A stretch of 64,000 nt of DNA from Synechococcus sp. Cruz-7E5 (GTDB taxonomy: Bacteria > Cyanobacteriota > Cyanobacteriia > PCC-6307 > Cyanobiaceae), in contig NZ_JAGQCE010000001.1 in NCBI RefSeq assembly GCF_024345995.1, forward strand, positions 248,001-312,000. The letters are read 5' to 3'. The translations under genes and the position numbers were made by a program. Below are positions 16,622-25,459 of the stretch, in pieces (position 1 is the stretch's first letter; every line of letters starts with the position of its first letter). The notes under the pieces were generated by a model. The model worked only from the letters and a program-made list of their open reading frames with translations, did no database searches and was not told the DNA's origin.

Positions 16622-18679
16622 TCAGCCCCCCAGCGCCATCCACTGATCAGCCTGTCGGTTCTCGGCCCTCCACCGGGGTACCTCCGGCAGATCCACCCCG
16701 AACAGGGCCGTCGTGGCAGCACCCATCGCCACGCCACGCACCCCGCAACGGGCCCGCAGCTCATCGAGCAGAGGTAAGCGGTACGCGCCACAATCGGCCA
16801 GCAACAACCCAAAGGGTTTGCGCTGGAACTCCCCCACCACCTGTTTGATCAGGCCGTCGAGACTGGCGCTGAAACCCCGATCCGGCCGCTGGGGATAGTG
16901 GCTCTCGGGCGCCGGCACGGCCCGCAGGCCATAGGGCGCAATCGTGCGGTCGAGAAACAACCGGAAGGCCCTGCCGCTGCGGTGCTGATTCAGGATCGCC
17001 TCGCTGTGGGGACCCACATAGAGCACTTCCTGCCCGGCCATCACGCGGTAGATCTCGAGGAGGTCAGGTCGTCCCGTGAGCTCCGGCACTCCGCCGGTTT
17101 CCGAGCAGAGGGCCTGTGCCACCGGCAGGAAGAAACTGGCGGTGGTCCCATCGCTGCTCCACAGCGCCGCACCGGCCAGGCAGCGGAATACCCCATCCGC
17201 CCAACGCACCAGACAGGCCATGTCCGCTCCAGCAGCGGCATAGAAGCCACAGTCGGTGTGCAATCGCTTCAGATTCTCCACCGGGTCCGCCGGACGGAAC
17301 CACCAGTCGGGCGAACGCTGGTTCCAGAAGGCCACGTTGAGATGCTCCCTCCGCAGCCGCGCCAGGGCAGGTTCCAGCTGCTCACGCTCATACAGCACAC
17401 CTTGCAGGGCTGCAAGCTCAACCGCATCCAGTTGCACCAGCAGATCGTGGCTGTCGAAGCGCGGGACCGGCAGCCCACTGGGGAGAAGCCGTGCCCCCAG
17501 TGAACCCGGTCCGGTGAGCCGGCTCCAGATCGGCAGCGCCTGGTTGATGCGGAAGAACAGCTCCTGGGGCAACTGCTCCCCCACGCGCCAGAGATGCCCC
17601 ATCGATTCATAGAGGCTGACGATCGAATCGCGGACCCCAAGCTGGGCGGCACGCCCTGATGTCTCCCGCACGCGCACCGGCGCCAGAAAGGCCGCCATCA
17701 CATCCTCCAGACGCTGCGGGTCTGCCGTGCCCAGAAATGGCCAGAGATTGAGCTCCAGGCGGCTCGAATCCCGACTCACCGGCCCGGCTTCCGGCACGCA
17801 CACAAGCCCCAGCTGCAGCGACTGATCCGAACCCGCATGGCAATGGAGCCAGTCGTCCACTTCGGCGCTGATCTGCTCCGCCTCCCATGGCGGTGGCTCA
17901 GCCGCTGGCGGTGCCGGTAACGGCTGGTACCCCTCCACCCGCAGCGACTCGAAGCCGTTGAGGGTTTCCACGGGCCGAAACGCTTCGAAAACCTGATCGA
18001 TTTCAGGGTCCGGATCCGGTTCCGGATCGGGTTCCGGATCGGCCACGGGGGTCACCCCAAGCTCCTGGCAGGCCAGGCTCACCCAATCCGGGCAGGGATC
18101 CAGTCGCGCCGCCAGACGGGCGAACAGCTCTCCGGCTCGGGCAGGCGCCTCGGCCTCCTGGCCGATGCGTTCCCGCCAGAACATCGCTCCGTCCTGAAGG
18201 AAGTAGGTGTGCAGGAGGTGCAACCAGTCGGGGGAGCGGATCGGCAGCTTCAGCTGCCGATCAAGAATCCGTGCCATCCACCAGCACAACCGGGCGCGCT
18301 GGGGCTGGGGGGGAGGCGTGGCTGTGGTCTGGCTGTTGACGACTGAATGGAGGGCAGCCGCCAGGCCCTGAACCACCTCCCCATAGGGTGCCCAGAAAGC
18401 AACGGCCTGGCCCGATGGCAGCCTGCCCAGCCCAGCCATCTGCCGCTCCAGCTCCTCGCAGCGTTCCAGGGCGAGTGTCCAGTCTTCCTCGGCCTGGGCA
18501 TCAAGAACGCTGGTGTGGCAGGCTCCGAGCGAGGCAATCAGCTGATGAAACTGCTCCTCTGAGGTCGGAGGGAGGCTCTGCACCACGTTGAGGCTCCCTC
18601 GTGCGTCGTCGATGTCCGGGAAACCGTAATCAACCCATTCTGGGGGAACCACCCCGATCAGGGAGGTGAAACACGTCAC
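16622..18679 (-). CDS. Unknown protein, longer paralogue; GT-D-like C-terminus
   Basis: A 685-residue protein, the larger of the tandem pair. Relative to its partner it has an extra linker around residues 205-235 made of Asp-Pro and Glu-Pro repeats, encoded by a hexanucleotide-like tandem repeat. The C-terminal 200 residues carry LVRWADGVFRCLAG (about 489), VLYVGPHSEAIL and LADCGAYRLPLLDELRARCG (about 627) followed by MGAATTALFGV. That last pattern is reminiscent of GT-D fold transferases (GAYGLPL ... GGATQ-x-LFG). I infer a sugar-handling role from this and from the context, not from catalytic residues. The annotated start lies 26 bases from the divergent glycosyltransferase gene. GTG codons near 18594 would leave a more usual promoter gap and agree better with the paralogue's N-terminus. 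Confidence 0.6.
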   Translation of the reverse strand: MTCFTSLIGVVPPEWVDYGFPDIDDARGSLNVVQSLPPTSEEQFHQLIASLGACHTSVLDAQAEEDWTLALERCEELERQMAGLGRLPSGQAVAFWAPYGEVVQGLAAALHSVVNSQTTATPPPQPQRARLCWWMARILDRQLKLPIRSPDWLHLLHTYFLQDGAMFWRERIGQEAEAPARAGELFARLAARLDPCPDWVSLACQELGVTPVADPEPDPEPDPDPEIDQVFEAFRPVETLNGFESLRVEGYQPLPAPPAAEPPPWEAEQISAEVDDWLHCHAGSDQSLQLGLVCVPEAGPVSRDSSRLELNLWPFLGTADPQRLEDVMAAFLAPVRVRETSGRAAQLGVRDSIVSLYESMGHLWRVGEQLPQELFFRINQALPIWSRLTGPGSLGARLLPSGLPVPRFDSHDLLVQLDAVELAALQGVLYEREQLEPALARLRREHLNVAFWNQRSPDWWFRPADPVENLKRLHTDCGFYAAAGADMACLVRWADGVFRCLAGAALWSSDGTTASFFLPVAQALCSETGGVPELTGRPDLLEIYRVMAGQEVLYVGPHSEAILNQHRSGRAFRLFLDRTIAPYGLRAVPAPESHYPQRPDRGFSASLDGLIKQVVGEFQRKPFGLLLADCGAYRLPLLDELRARCGVRGVAMGAATTALFGVDLPEVPRWRAENRQADQWMALGG

Positions 18680-18705
18680 CGCGCCAAAACCGGGTTGCCT
18701 CTACG

Positions 18706-21624
18706 TTGATGCCGCTCTTCCCCCTCGAGCGAGACACCGCCCCCGTGCAGACCGTTCTGCCCCCAGCGCTGCAGGCTCGTGCCCGTGCCTCGTCCGTGGG
18801 CACCTTCGAGGGTCTGACCAGCAACGGAAGCCTCAGCGGCTGGGCCTGTTCCCTGCCCCTGTCACCGGATGGCAACCCCCTGGCCGTTCAGCTGCAGATG
18901 GAGGATTTGCTCAATCCAGGGCAGATCACGCTTCTGGGTGAGGTGTTGGCCCAGCTTCCCCGCCCGGATCTGGAGGAGCAAGGGCTGGGTCACGCCTGTG
19001 GGTTCCTGCTGCAGGGCCCGCTCGTTGTCACTCTTCCCCCACGGACCACGGGCAGCGTGCTCCGGGCCTACGCCCGCACCGCCCATGGGTTGGAGGAACT
19101 CTCCGGCAGCCCGCTGCGCCTCGATGCCGACCGTTATCAACAGCTCGAGAGCCTGTGCCATGCAGCCCAGCAACTGCCGGCAGGGTTCAGGCCCCTCGAA
19201 GGTCCCTTCCTCAGTGGCTGGGCACCCCCCGAGAGCGAACTCCTGCTGAGGATCGATGGGGAAGCCCTGCCGCCGGTGCACTCCACCGGCAAAGGCCATT
19301 TCATGCTGCCCCTGCCACCGGCCTGTTGTGATGGCCGCGCCCATCACATCGCCCTGCACCACAGCGACGGCACGCTGCTGGCCGAAACCATCGAGCTCAC
19401 CCCATTCCAGCTCACCCCCTGGCCCTCCCTGCTGGAACATGGGCGGGCTCCCTTTCCCAAGGGTCTCGATCCCCTGGCCCAGGAGCACCACCGCAGCCTC
19501 ACCACCTGGCTGCACTGGGCCGATGCCGAAGGCACCCCATTGCCCTCTGATCTGCCCCTGCTCCAGCGAATTCTCAGTGCGGCGATCAAACCACCAGCCA
19601 ATGCCGCCCCCCACCAGGAAGCGGGGCCGGATGGCAGTCCCATCACCCGGCAACCGATTCAGCTGGTCCTGAGCTCCGAGCCCCGCGTCTCGATCGTGGT
19701 GCCGGTTCACAATCAGTACGCCGTCACCCGCCGCTGTCTGGCGGCCGTTGCCTACGCCCCCACCCGGGTGCCGTTCGAGCTGATCGTGGTCGACGACGGC
19801 TCCAGCGATGGAACCTCTGAAGCCCTGGCCCAGGAAGCCCCGGGCGTTCAGGTCATTCGCCACGACTACGCCCGTGGATTCAACCAGGCCTGCCACAGCG
19901 GTGTGGCCGCGGCTCGGGGTGAGTTCGTGGTGCTGCTCAACAACGACACCGAACCCTGCTGCCGCTGGCTGGAAGAACTGCTCGATCCCTTTGAGCGCTG
20001 GAGCGATACCGGCATGACCGGCGCCCAGCTGATCTATCCCGATGGCAGGCTGCAGGAGGCCGGTGGAATCGTCTGGGGTAACGGCGAACCGTGGAACTAC
20101 GGCCGGGGGCGTAATCCCCACCATCCCGGGGTTTCCTACACCCGTCAGGTCGACTACGTGAGCGGCGCCGCCCTGGCGATCCGGCGCGAGATCTGGAGCC
20201 GCCTCGGTGGATTCAGCCCTGAGTTCTCACCCGCTTACTACGAAGACACCGATCTGGCCTTCAAGGTGCGTGAGGCCGGCTATGTGGTCCGCTATGCGCC
20301 ACTCGCCAAGGTGATCCACCACGAGGGCCTCAGCTGCGGCACCGACACCAACCCTGAAACCAGTGAAGGGTTGAAGCGCTTCCAGACCCTGCATGCGCCC
20401 CAATTCCAGCGCAAGTGGGAGCATGCCTTCACCGGCTCAAGGGAGCCGAGCTTTGAAGCCGCCGAGATCATCAAGGACCGCGGTGTCGTCGGGCGTGCCC
20501 TGTTCCTCGATCACGGCACCCCAAGGCCGGATCGCGATGCCGGCAGCCATGCGGCGCTGATGGAAATGGAACTGGTGCAGTCGCTCGGCTACAAAATCAC
20601 CTTTCTGCCAGCCAACCTGGCCTGGCTCGGCAGCTACAGCGAAGACCTGCAACGCCGTGGCATCGAAATGATTCACGCGCCCTTTGTGCTCTCGCTGGAG
20701 AGTTTCCTGATTGAGAGGGGACACGAGTTTGATCTTGTCTATCTCACTCGCTACACAACAGTGCGCGACAGCCTGGCACTCTTGCGTGACCACGCCCGCA
20801 AAGCCAAACTCATCTTCTGCAACGCCGATCTCCACTACCTGCGCGAACTGCGCCAGCTCCAGATGTCCGGCTTGGTCGGCGAGCAAGCCCAGCAGGCCCT
20901 GGCGTCCGTGCGCGTCACCCGCCAACAGGAACTCGACGCCATGGCGGCCGTGGATCTCACCCTCACCTACAGCGAAGTGGAGCAGGCGGTGATTGCCGCC
21001 GAGAGCCTCGGCCAGGCCACCACGGCCCTCTGCCCATGGGTGGTGAACACCCTGGACGAACCCGCTCCTCTGCACACGCGATCCGGAATCGCCTTCCTGG
21101 GCAGCTACCAGCACCCCCCCAACCGCGACGCAGTCGAATCCTTTCTTGCAGAGATCTGGCCAACCCTGCTGGAGCGTCATGGTGATCTGGAGCTCCATCT
21201 CTACGGCAGTGGCCTCAGTGGTGAGCTGCAAGACGCCTGGTGCCAGCTGCCTGGTGTGCGGGTCCATGGCTGGGTGGTCAACGCCTCGGTGGTGTATCAG
21301 AACCATCGGGTCTTCATTGCTCCACTGCGAGCCGGTGCGGGGATCAAGGGCAAGGTGATCGCTGCCCTGGCCCACGGCATCCCTCAGGTGCTCAGCCCCG
21401 TGGCGGCAGAGGCCACGGGACTGCGCCATGGCTCCGAAGTGTTCATCGCCCACGATCGGGATGCCTGGTGCGATGCGATCACCAATCTGATCAGCGACGA
21501 TCAGCTCTGGCAGCGCTGCAGTGCCACGGCCCTCAGCTATGCCCGCAGCAAATACTCTCGCGAGCGGGGCCGTGGGCTGATGGCCACCGCCCTGGAGCGG
21601 CTTGCACTGCCGTTGACGCGATGA
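18706..21624 (+). CDS. Two-domain glycosyltransferase (GT2 plus GT4-like)
   Basis: A 972-residue protein with three parts. Residues 1-310 are an unassigned N-terminal region. Residues about 325-560 are a GT2 domain: RVSIVVPVHNQYAVTRRCL, ELIVVDDGSSDGT, EFVVLLNNDTEP and YYEDTDLAFKVREAGY. Residues about 590-960 are a GT-B domain: RALFLDHGTPRPDRDAGSH, GIAFLGSYQHPPNRDAVESF and APLRAGAGIKGKVIAALAHG. The two catalytic units could add successive sugars to one acceptor. The stop overlaps the start of the parvulin-like gene by 4 bases (ATGA), tying a glycosyltransferase to a type I export operon. Such coupling suggests that the exported protein is the acceptor, which is inference. Confidence 0.82.
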   Translation: MMPLFPLERDTAPVQTVLPPALQARARASSVGTFEGLTSNGSLSGWACSLPLSPDGNPLAVQLQMEDLLNPGQITLLGEVLAQLPRPDLEEQGLGHACGFLLQGPLVVTLPPRTTGSVLRAYARTAHGLEELSGSPLRLDADRYQQLESLCHAAQQLPAGFRPLEGPFLSGWAPPESELLLRIDGEALPPVHSTGKGHFMLPLPPACCDGRAHHIALHHSDGTLLAETIELTPFQLTPWPSLLEHGRAPFPKGLDPLAQEHHRSLTTWLHWADAEGTPLPSDLPLLQRILSAAIKPPANAAPHQEAGPDGSPITRQPIQLVLSSEPRVSIVVPVHNQYAVTRRCLAAVAYAPTRVPFELIVVDDGSSDGTSEALAQEAPGVQVIRHDYARGFNQACHSGVAAARGEFVVLLNNDTEPCCRWLEELLDPFERWSDTGMTGAQLIYPDGRLQEAGGIVWGNGEPWNYGRGRNPHHPGVSYTRQVDYVSGAALAIRREIWSRLGGFSPEFSPAYYEDTDLAFKVREAGYVVRYAPLAKVIHHEGLSCGTDTNPETSEGLKRFQTLHAPQFQRKWEHAFTGSREPSFEAAEIIKDRGVVGRALFLDHGTPRPDRDAGSHAALMEMELVQSLGYKITFLPANLAWLGSYSEDLQRRGIEMIHAPFVLSLESFLIERGHEFDLVYLTRYTTVRDSLALLRDHARKAKLIFCNADLHYLRELRQLQMSGLVGEQAQQALASVRVTRQQELDAMAAVDLTLTYSEVEQAVIAAESLGQATTALCPWVVNTLDEPAPLHTRSGIAFLGSYQHPPNRDAVESFLAEIWPTLLERHGDLELHLYGSGLSGELQDAWCQLPGVRVHGWVVNASVVYQNHRVFIAPLRAGAGIKGKVIAALAHGIPQVLSPVAAEATGLRHGSEVFIAHDRDAWCDAITNLISDDQLWQRCSATALSYARSKYSRERGRGLMATALERLALPLTR

Positions 21625-22418
21625 CCACCACACTCTCAGGTGTCACCCAACCAGCGGTGATCGCCATTGCCTCCGGTCGTCCGCTGCTTTCAGTGGAAGA
21701 AACCAACCGGATCCTCCGCCAGCAGGGTGTAGCCCTGGCCCTCGCCCAGGGTGTCGTGCTTGATCTCGTCGCCCGCAGCGTGATGATGCAACCCGATGAG
21801 GAGAACGCCCTGATGCGCGCCTATCTCGAAGGCGAAGGCATCAGCAGTGACGAAGCCCTCGAGGGCTGGCTGCGCCGCAAAGGCTGGTCCCTCGACGACC
21901 TTCGTTACTTCGCCACCAAGGCCGAACGGGTGAGGCGGTACAGCCACAACAGTTATGGCCCCGAGGCCGAGATTCGCTTTCTCGATCGCAAGCTCGATCT
22001 CGATCAGGTCACTTACTCGCTCATGCGTGTCTCCGATGGCGATCTCGCTGAGGAGCTTTACTGCCAGCTCAAGGAAGAAGGTGCTGATTTCGCCACATTG
22101 GTGGCCGCCCATGCCGAGGGAAGTGAAAGGGTGACCCGCGGCTTGATCGGCCCGGTGGCCATCAGTGCTGGCCATCCTGCCGTGGCAGAAAAACTACGGG
22201 TCGGAAGCCCAGGCCAGCTCTGGCCACCATTCAAAGTGGCCGAATTGTGGCTGTTGGTGCGGCTCGAACAACGCTTCCCTGCTCAACTCGATCAGGACAT
22301 GCGCTCCGAGATGGTCAATGAGCTTTTCCAGATCTGGTTCAAGGAACAGGTGAACCTGTTGATGGCTGGTGAGCCGCTGATGCCCCTGATCCCTGATCTC
22401 AACGCCACCGATCGATGA
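21621..22418 (+). CDS. Parvulin-like (PpiC) peptidyl-prolyl isomerase of an export operon
   Basis: A 265-residue protein; I take the ATG at 21621 because it overlaps the preceding stop as ATGA and starts the recognisable sequence TTTLSGVTQPAVIAIASGRP. The layout is that of PpiC/SurA-like proteins: a helical N-terminal half (about 25-110), then a parvulin-like domain about 125-215 with LMRVSDGDLAEELYCQLKEE, ADFATLVAAHAEG and TRGLIGPV, and a closing helix. There is no signal peptide, so it should act in the cytoplasm. Parvulin-like proteins without signal sequences are common beside cyanobacterial C39-type ABC exporters, where they may keep the cargo export-competent. Key active-site residues are not all obvious, so chaperone activity is as likely as isomerase activity. 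Confidence 0.72.
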   Translation: MTTTLSGVTQPAVIAIASGRPLLSVEETNRILRQQGVALALAQGVVLDLVARSVMMQPDEENALMRAYLEGEGISSDEALEGWLRRKGWSLDDLRYFATKAERVRRYSHNSYGPEAEIRFLDRKLDLDQVTYSLMRVSDGDLAEELYCQLKEEGADFATLVAAHAEGSERVTRGLIGPVAISAGHPAVAEKLRVGSPGQLWPPFKVAELWLLVRLEQRFPAQLDQDMRSEMVNELFQIWFKEQVNLLMAGEPLMPLIPDLNATDR

Positions 22419-25400
22419 CCGCCTCCACCTCGAGTATTCCCGGCCACCGCGACAGTGGTCTGATCGGCCGTTTCAAACCCTTTGATCGCCTTCCCACCGA
22501 GGTGGCCGCCGCCGTGGAGCCCTTGCTTGAGGCAAGGAGGTATCGCCTCGGGCAAACGCTCCTGCGCCCGGATGTGATGCCCGAGGGAGTGCACTTGCTG
22601 CGCAGCGGCAGCCTGCGCAACCTGGCCACCAATCCACTCAACGGAGAGCTCCACACGATCGCTCGCCTCGAACCGGGTGACAGCGCCGGATGGTGTTCGT
22701 TGCTGCGCAACGACCCCTGCGAGCATCTGCGCGCCTCCTCGGAAGTGGAGACCCTCTTCCTGCCGGCCAGCGTGTTCAAGGAGCTGATCGCCAGCCACGA
22801 ATCCCTGCGTGCTGGCCTCCAGAACAAGCTTCCCGCCGCTGAATTGCATCGCCTGCTCACCGTCCTCGCGGCCCAGGATCCAACCTGGCTGGCCCTTCTG
22901 CGCAGCTGGCCCACCATCCTCAGCCAGGCCACGGTGCGCAGCCTGGCTCCCGGCAGCGCAGGCCCCCTCGACCTCCCCGACCACAGACGCTGGTTCGTCA
23001 GCAGTGGTGCCCCGCTGGGTCAGGCCTGGAGCCCACAGGCCCCGGCTCCGGCTCCAGCAACCGGAACCGCCTGGTTGCGGCTGATCGGATTGCCCACGCA
23101 GGCCAGCCAGCCAGCGTTCACCACAACCAGCACCGACCACCACCACACCGGCGGCTCGCCAAGCCCCGGGCCAGCAGCGGAGTCCTCCGCCCAGTCGCTC
23201 CAGGTGGGCAGCCAGCTGGTGACAAGCGAACCCGCTGCTGTAACCGCCCCCAGCTATGCCCCATCTCCAGACCCTGCCCAGCCCCGGGCTCAGGGCCGCA
23301 GCGAAGAATTAAGGCTGAGCCGTGCCACCGGCCCCCGCGATGGCCCGATCGCCATCTGCCAGGCCATCGCCCATTACTTCGGCGTGCCGGTGAATCGCGA
23401 CGCCCTGGTGGATCTGGTGGAGGGAATCCTGCAACGTCAGGGGCAGCTCAATCTGATCAACCTCGGCCAGGTTCTCGATTTCCTGGGCCTGCGCGTCGTG
23501 CTCACCGAACTGCCCGCAGACCGTCTGCAGCGGGCCCCGGTGCCCGCCGTGCTGTTCTCCCAGGGGCACTTCGCCATCCTCGAAGGTGTCGACGACGACG
23601 GCCGCCTGCGCCTGCTGGAGCCCGAACTCGGCCCCTTGCTGATCCCGCCCCAGCAGCTGGCATCCGGCCCCGGCGGCCTGGTGGAGCTGTTGCTGCTGCA
23701 GCGCAAAGCCGATGCCAAGGAAGAGAACTTCAGCTGGAGCTGGTTCCTGCCCTTCCTGCGGGAGCACAGGCGCCAGCTGGTGGAAGTGCTGGCGCTCTCA
23801 TTCGTGATCAATCTGCTCGCCCTGGCCCAGCCCCTGGGCCTGCAGGTACTGATCGATCAGGTGTTGCGGCAGCGCAGCTTGAATGCGCTGCTCACGATCT
23901 GCTTCGTGCTGCTGCTGGCTGCCCTGGTGGGATCGATTCTCAAGGTGTTGCGCAGCTACATCTTCACCGACACCGCCAACAGGGTGGATCAGGACACCAA
24001 GACCACCATCCTCGATCAGCTGGTGCGCCTGCCCCAGGGCTTCTTTGATGCCCGGCCGGTGGGGCAGGTGATGTTCTACTTCAACCAGCTCGACAAGATC
24101 CGCGACTTTCTGCTCGGCAGCAGCCTCACCACGGTGGTGGATCTGTTGTTCAGTTTTCTCTACCTGTTCATTCTCTTCGCGATCAGCATCCCGCTCACCA
24201 TCACCACCCTGGCCACCCTGCCCTTGATGCTGGCCCTCACCCTGATCAGCAATCCCCTGGTGCGCAAGCAGATCAATCGCAGCAACGGTGCCTCGGTGAA
24301 AACCTATTCCTACCTCAACGAGTCGATCGGCGGCATCCAGACGATCAAATCCCAGAATGCCGAACTCAAAACCCGCTGGGAGTTCCAGAACCGCTATTCC
24401 CGGTACATCGGCGAAGATTTCAAACTCAAGATCACCAGTGAATCAATCAACAACCTCGCCGGCTTCATCAACGAACTGAATACCCTAGTTGTCATCGGTG
24501 TTGGCATCTTCCTGGTGATGCAGAACGAGCTCACCCTCGGTGGTTTCATCGCCTTTCGCATCCTCAGCGGCTACATCACCCGCCCCCTGGTGGGCCTCAC
24601 TCAAACCTGGATCAAGCTGCAGAACACCACCGCCTCCCTCAAGATGGTGGCCGATGTGGTCGATCGCAACACCGAGCAGACGCCTGCGGAGGCGCTCAAC
24701 ATCCCCATGCCCCCCCTGGTGGGCAAGGTGGAATTCCTTGAAGTCAGCTTCCGCTTTGCCGATGATGGCCCGTTGATTCTTCAGGAGGTGAACCTGGAGA
24801 TTCCCGCCGGCTCCTTCGTCGGCATGGTGGGCGGCTCCGGCAGCGGCAAAAGCACCCTGCTCAAACAGCTTCCCCGCTTCTACCGTCCGCTGTCGGGCAA
24901 AGTGCTGATCGATGATCTCGACATCAACAAAGTGGAGCTCTATTCGCTCCGCCGCCAGATTGGTGTGGTTCCCCAGGACAGCGTTCTCTTCGATGGCACC
25001 GTTCGCGAGAACCTGCTGCTGGTCAAACCCGATGCCACCGCCGACGAGATGATCCGGGCTGCTCGCATCGCCTGCGCTCACGACTTCATCATGGATCTTC
25101 CCAAGGGTTACAACTCCGACGTGGGCGAGCGCGGTGCCGGACTTTCCGGCGGCCAGCGCCAGCGCCTGGCCCTGGCCCGGGCGGTGCTGCAGAACCCGCG
25201 CATGCTCATCCTCGATGAGGCCACCAGCGCCCTCGATGCGCGCACCGAACGCCAGGTGTGCATCAACCTGTTCGAGGCCTTCCGCGGCCGCACGGTCTTC
25301 TTCATCACCCACCGGCTCTCCACGATTCAGCCGGCCGACTGCATCGTGCTGATGGATCGGGGCGCCGTGATGGAGACCGGCACCCACCGCGAATTGATGA

Positions 25401-25459
25401 AACGCCAGGGCTGGTATTACGCCCTTCACCAGAGTCAGACCCAGGAAGGAGGATTGTGA
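22415..25459 (+). CDS. Type I secretion ABC exporter with cNMP-like and Cys-less C39-like domains
   Basis: A 1014-residue exporter. Residues about 18-140 resemble a cyclic-nucleotide-binding domain (FKPFDRLP ... LLRSGSLRNLA ... GDSAGWCSLL). A Pro/Ser-rich linker follows to about 300. Residues about 303-440 are a C39 peptidase-like domain: RDGPIAICQAIAHYFGV aligns with the catalytic D-C-G step but has Gly where the nucleophilic Cys should be, while the His is kept in GHFAILEGVD. It should therefore bind cargo but not cut a leader, as in HlyB. The six-helix membrane domain spans about 445-740. The ATPase has Walker A GGSGSGKST (about 805), signature LSGGQ (about 910) and Walker B MLILDEATSALD (about 930). 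It overlaps both neighbouring genes. Confidence 0.9.
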   Translation: MTASTSSIPGHRDSGLIGRFKPFDRLPTEVAAAVEPLLEARRYRLGQTLLRPDVMPEGVHLLRSGSLRNLATNPLNGELHTIARLEPGDSAGWCSLLRNDPCEHLRASSEVETLFLPASVFKELIASHESLRAGLQNKLPAAELHRLLTVLAAQDPTWLALLRSWPTILSQATVRSLAPGSAGPLDLPDHRRWFVSSGAPLGQAWSPQAPAPAPATGTAWLRLIGLPTQASQPAFTTTSTDHHHTGGSPSPGPAAESSAQSLQVGSQLVTSEPAAVTAPSYAPSPDPAQPRAQGRSEELRLSRATGPRDGPIAICQAIAHYFGVPVNRDALVDLVEGILQRQGQLNLINLGQVLDFLGLRVVLTELPADRLQRAPVPAVLFSQGHFAILEGVDDDGRLRLLEPELGPLLIPPQQLASGPGGLVELLLLQRKADAKEENFSWSWFLPFLREHRRQLVEVLALSFVINLLALAQPLGLQVLIDQVLRQRSLNALLTICFVLLLAALVGSILKVLRSYIFTDTANRVDQDTKTTILDQLVRLPQGFFDARPVGQVMFYFNQLDKIRDFLLGSSLTTVVDLLFSFLYLFILFAISIPLTITTLATLPLMLALTLISNPLVRKQINRSNGASVKTYSYLNESIGGIQTIKSQNAELKTRWEFQNRYSRYIGEDFKLKITSESINNLAGFINELNTLVVIGVGIFLVMQNELTLGGFIAFRILSGYITRPLVGLTQTWIKLQNTTASLKMVADVVDRNTEQTPAEALNIPMPPLVGKVEFLEVSFRFADDGPLILQEVNLEIPAGSFVGMVGGSGSGKSTLLKQLPRFYRPLSGKVLIDDLDINKVELYSLRRQIGVVPQDSVLFDGTVRENLLLVKPDATADEMIRAARIACAHDFIMDLPKGYNSDVGERGAGLSGGQRQRLALARAVLQNPRMLILDEATSALDARTERQVCINLFEAFRGRTVFFITHRLSTIQPADCIVLMDRGAVMETGTHRELMKRQGWYYALHQSQTQEGGL

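Noticed and set aside
17995-18055. Possible CRISPR-like short repeats
   Set aside because: The repeats are contiguous coding hexamers without spacers and encode an acidic Pro linker in frame.
22415-25459. Active, leader-cleaving C39 peptidase exporter
   Set aside because: The expected nucleophile position reads Gly (D-G-P), so double-Gly leader cleavage is unlikely despite the retained His.
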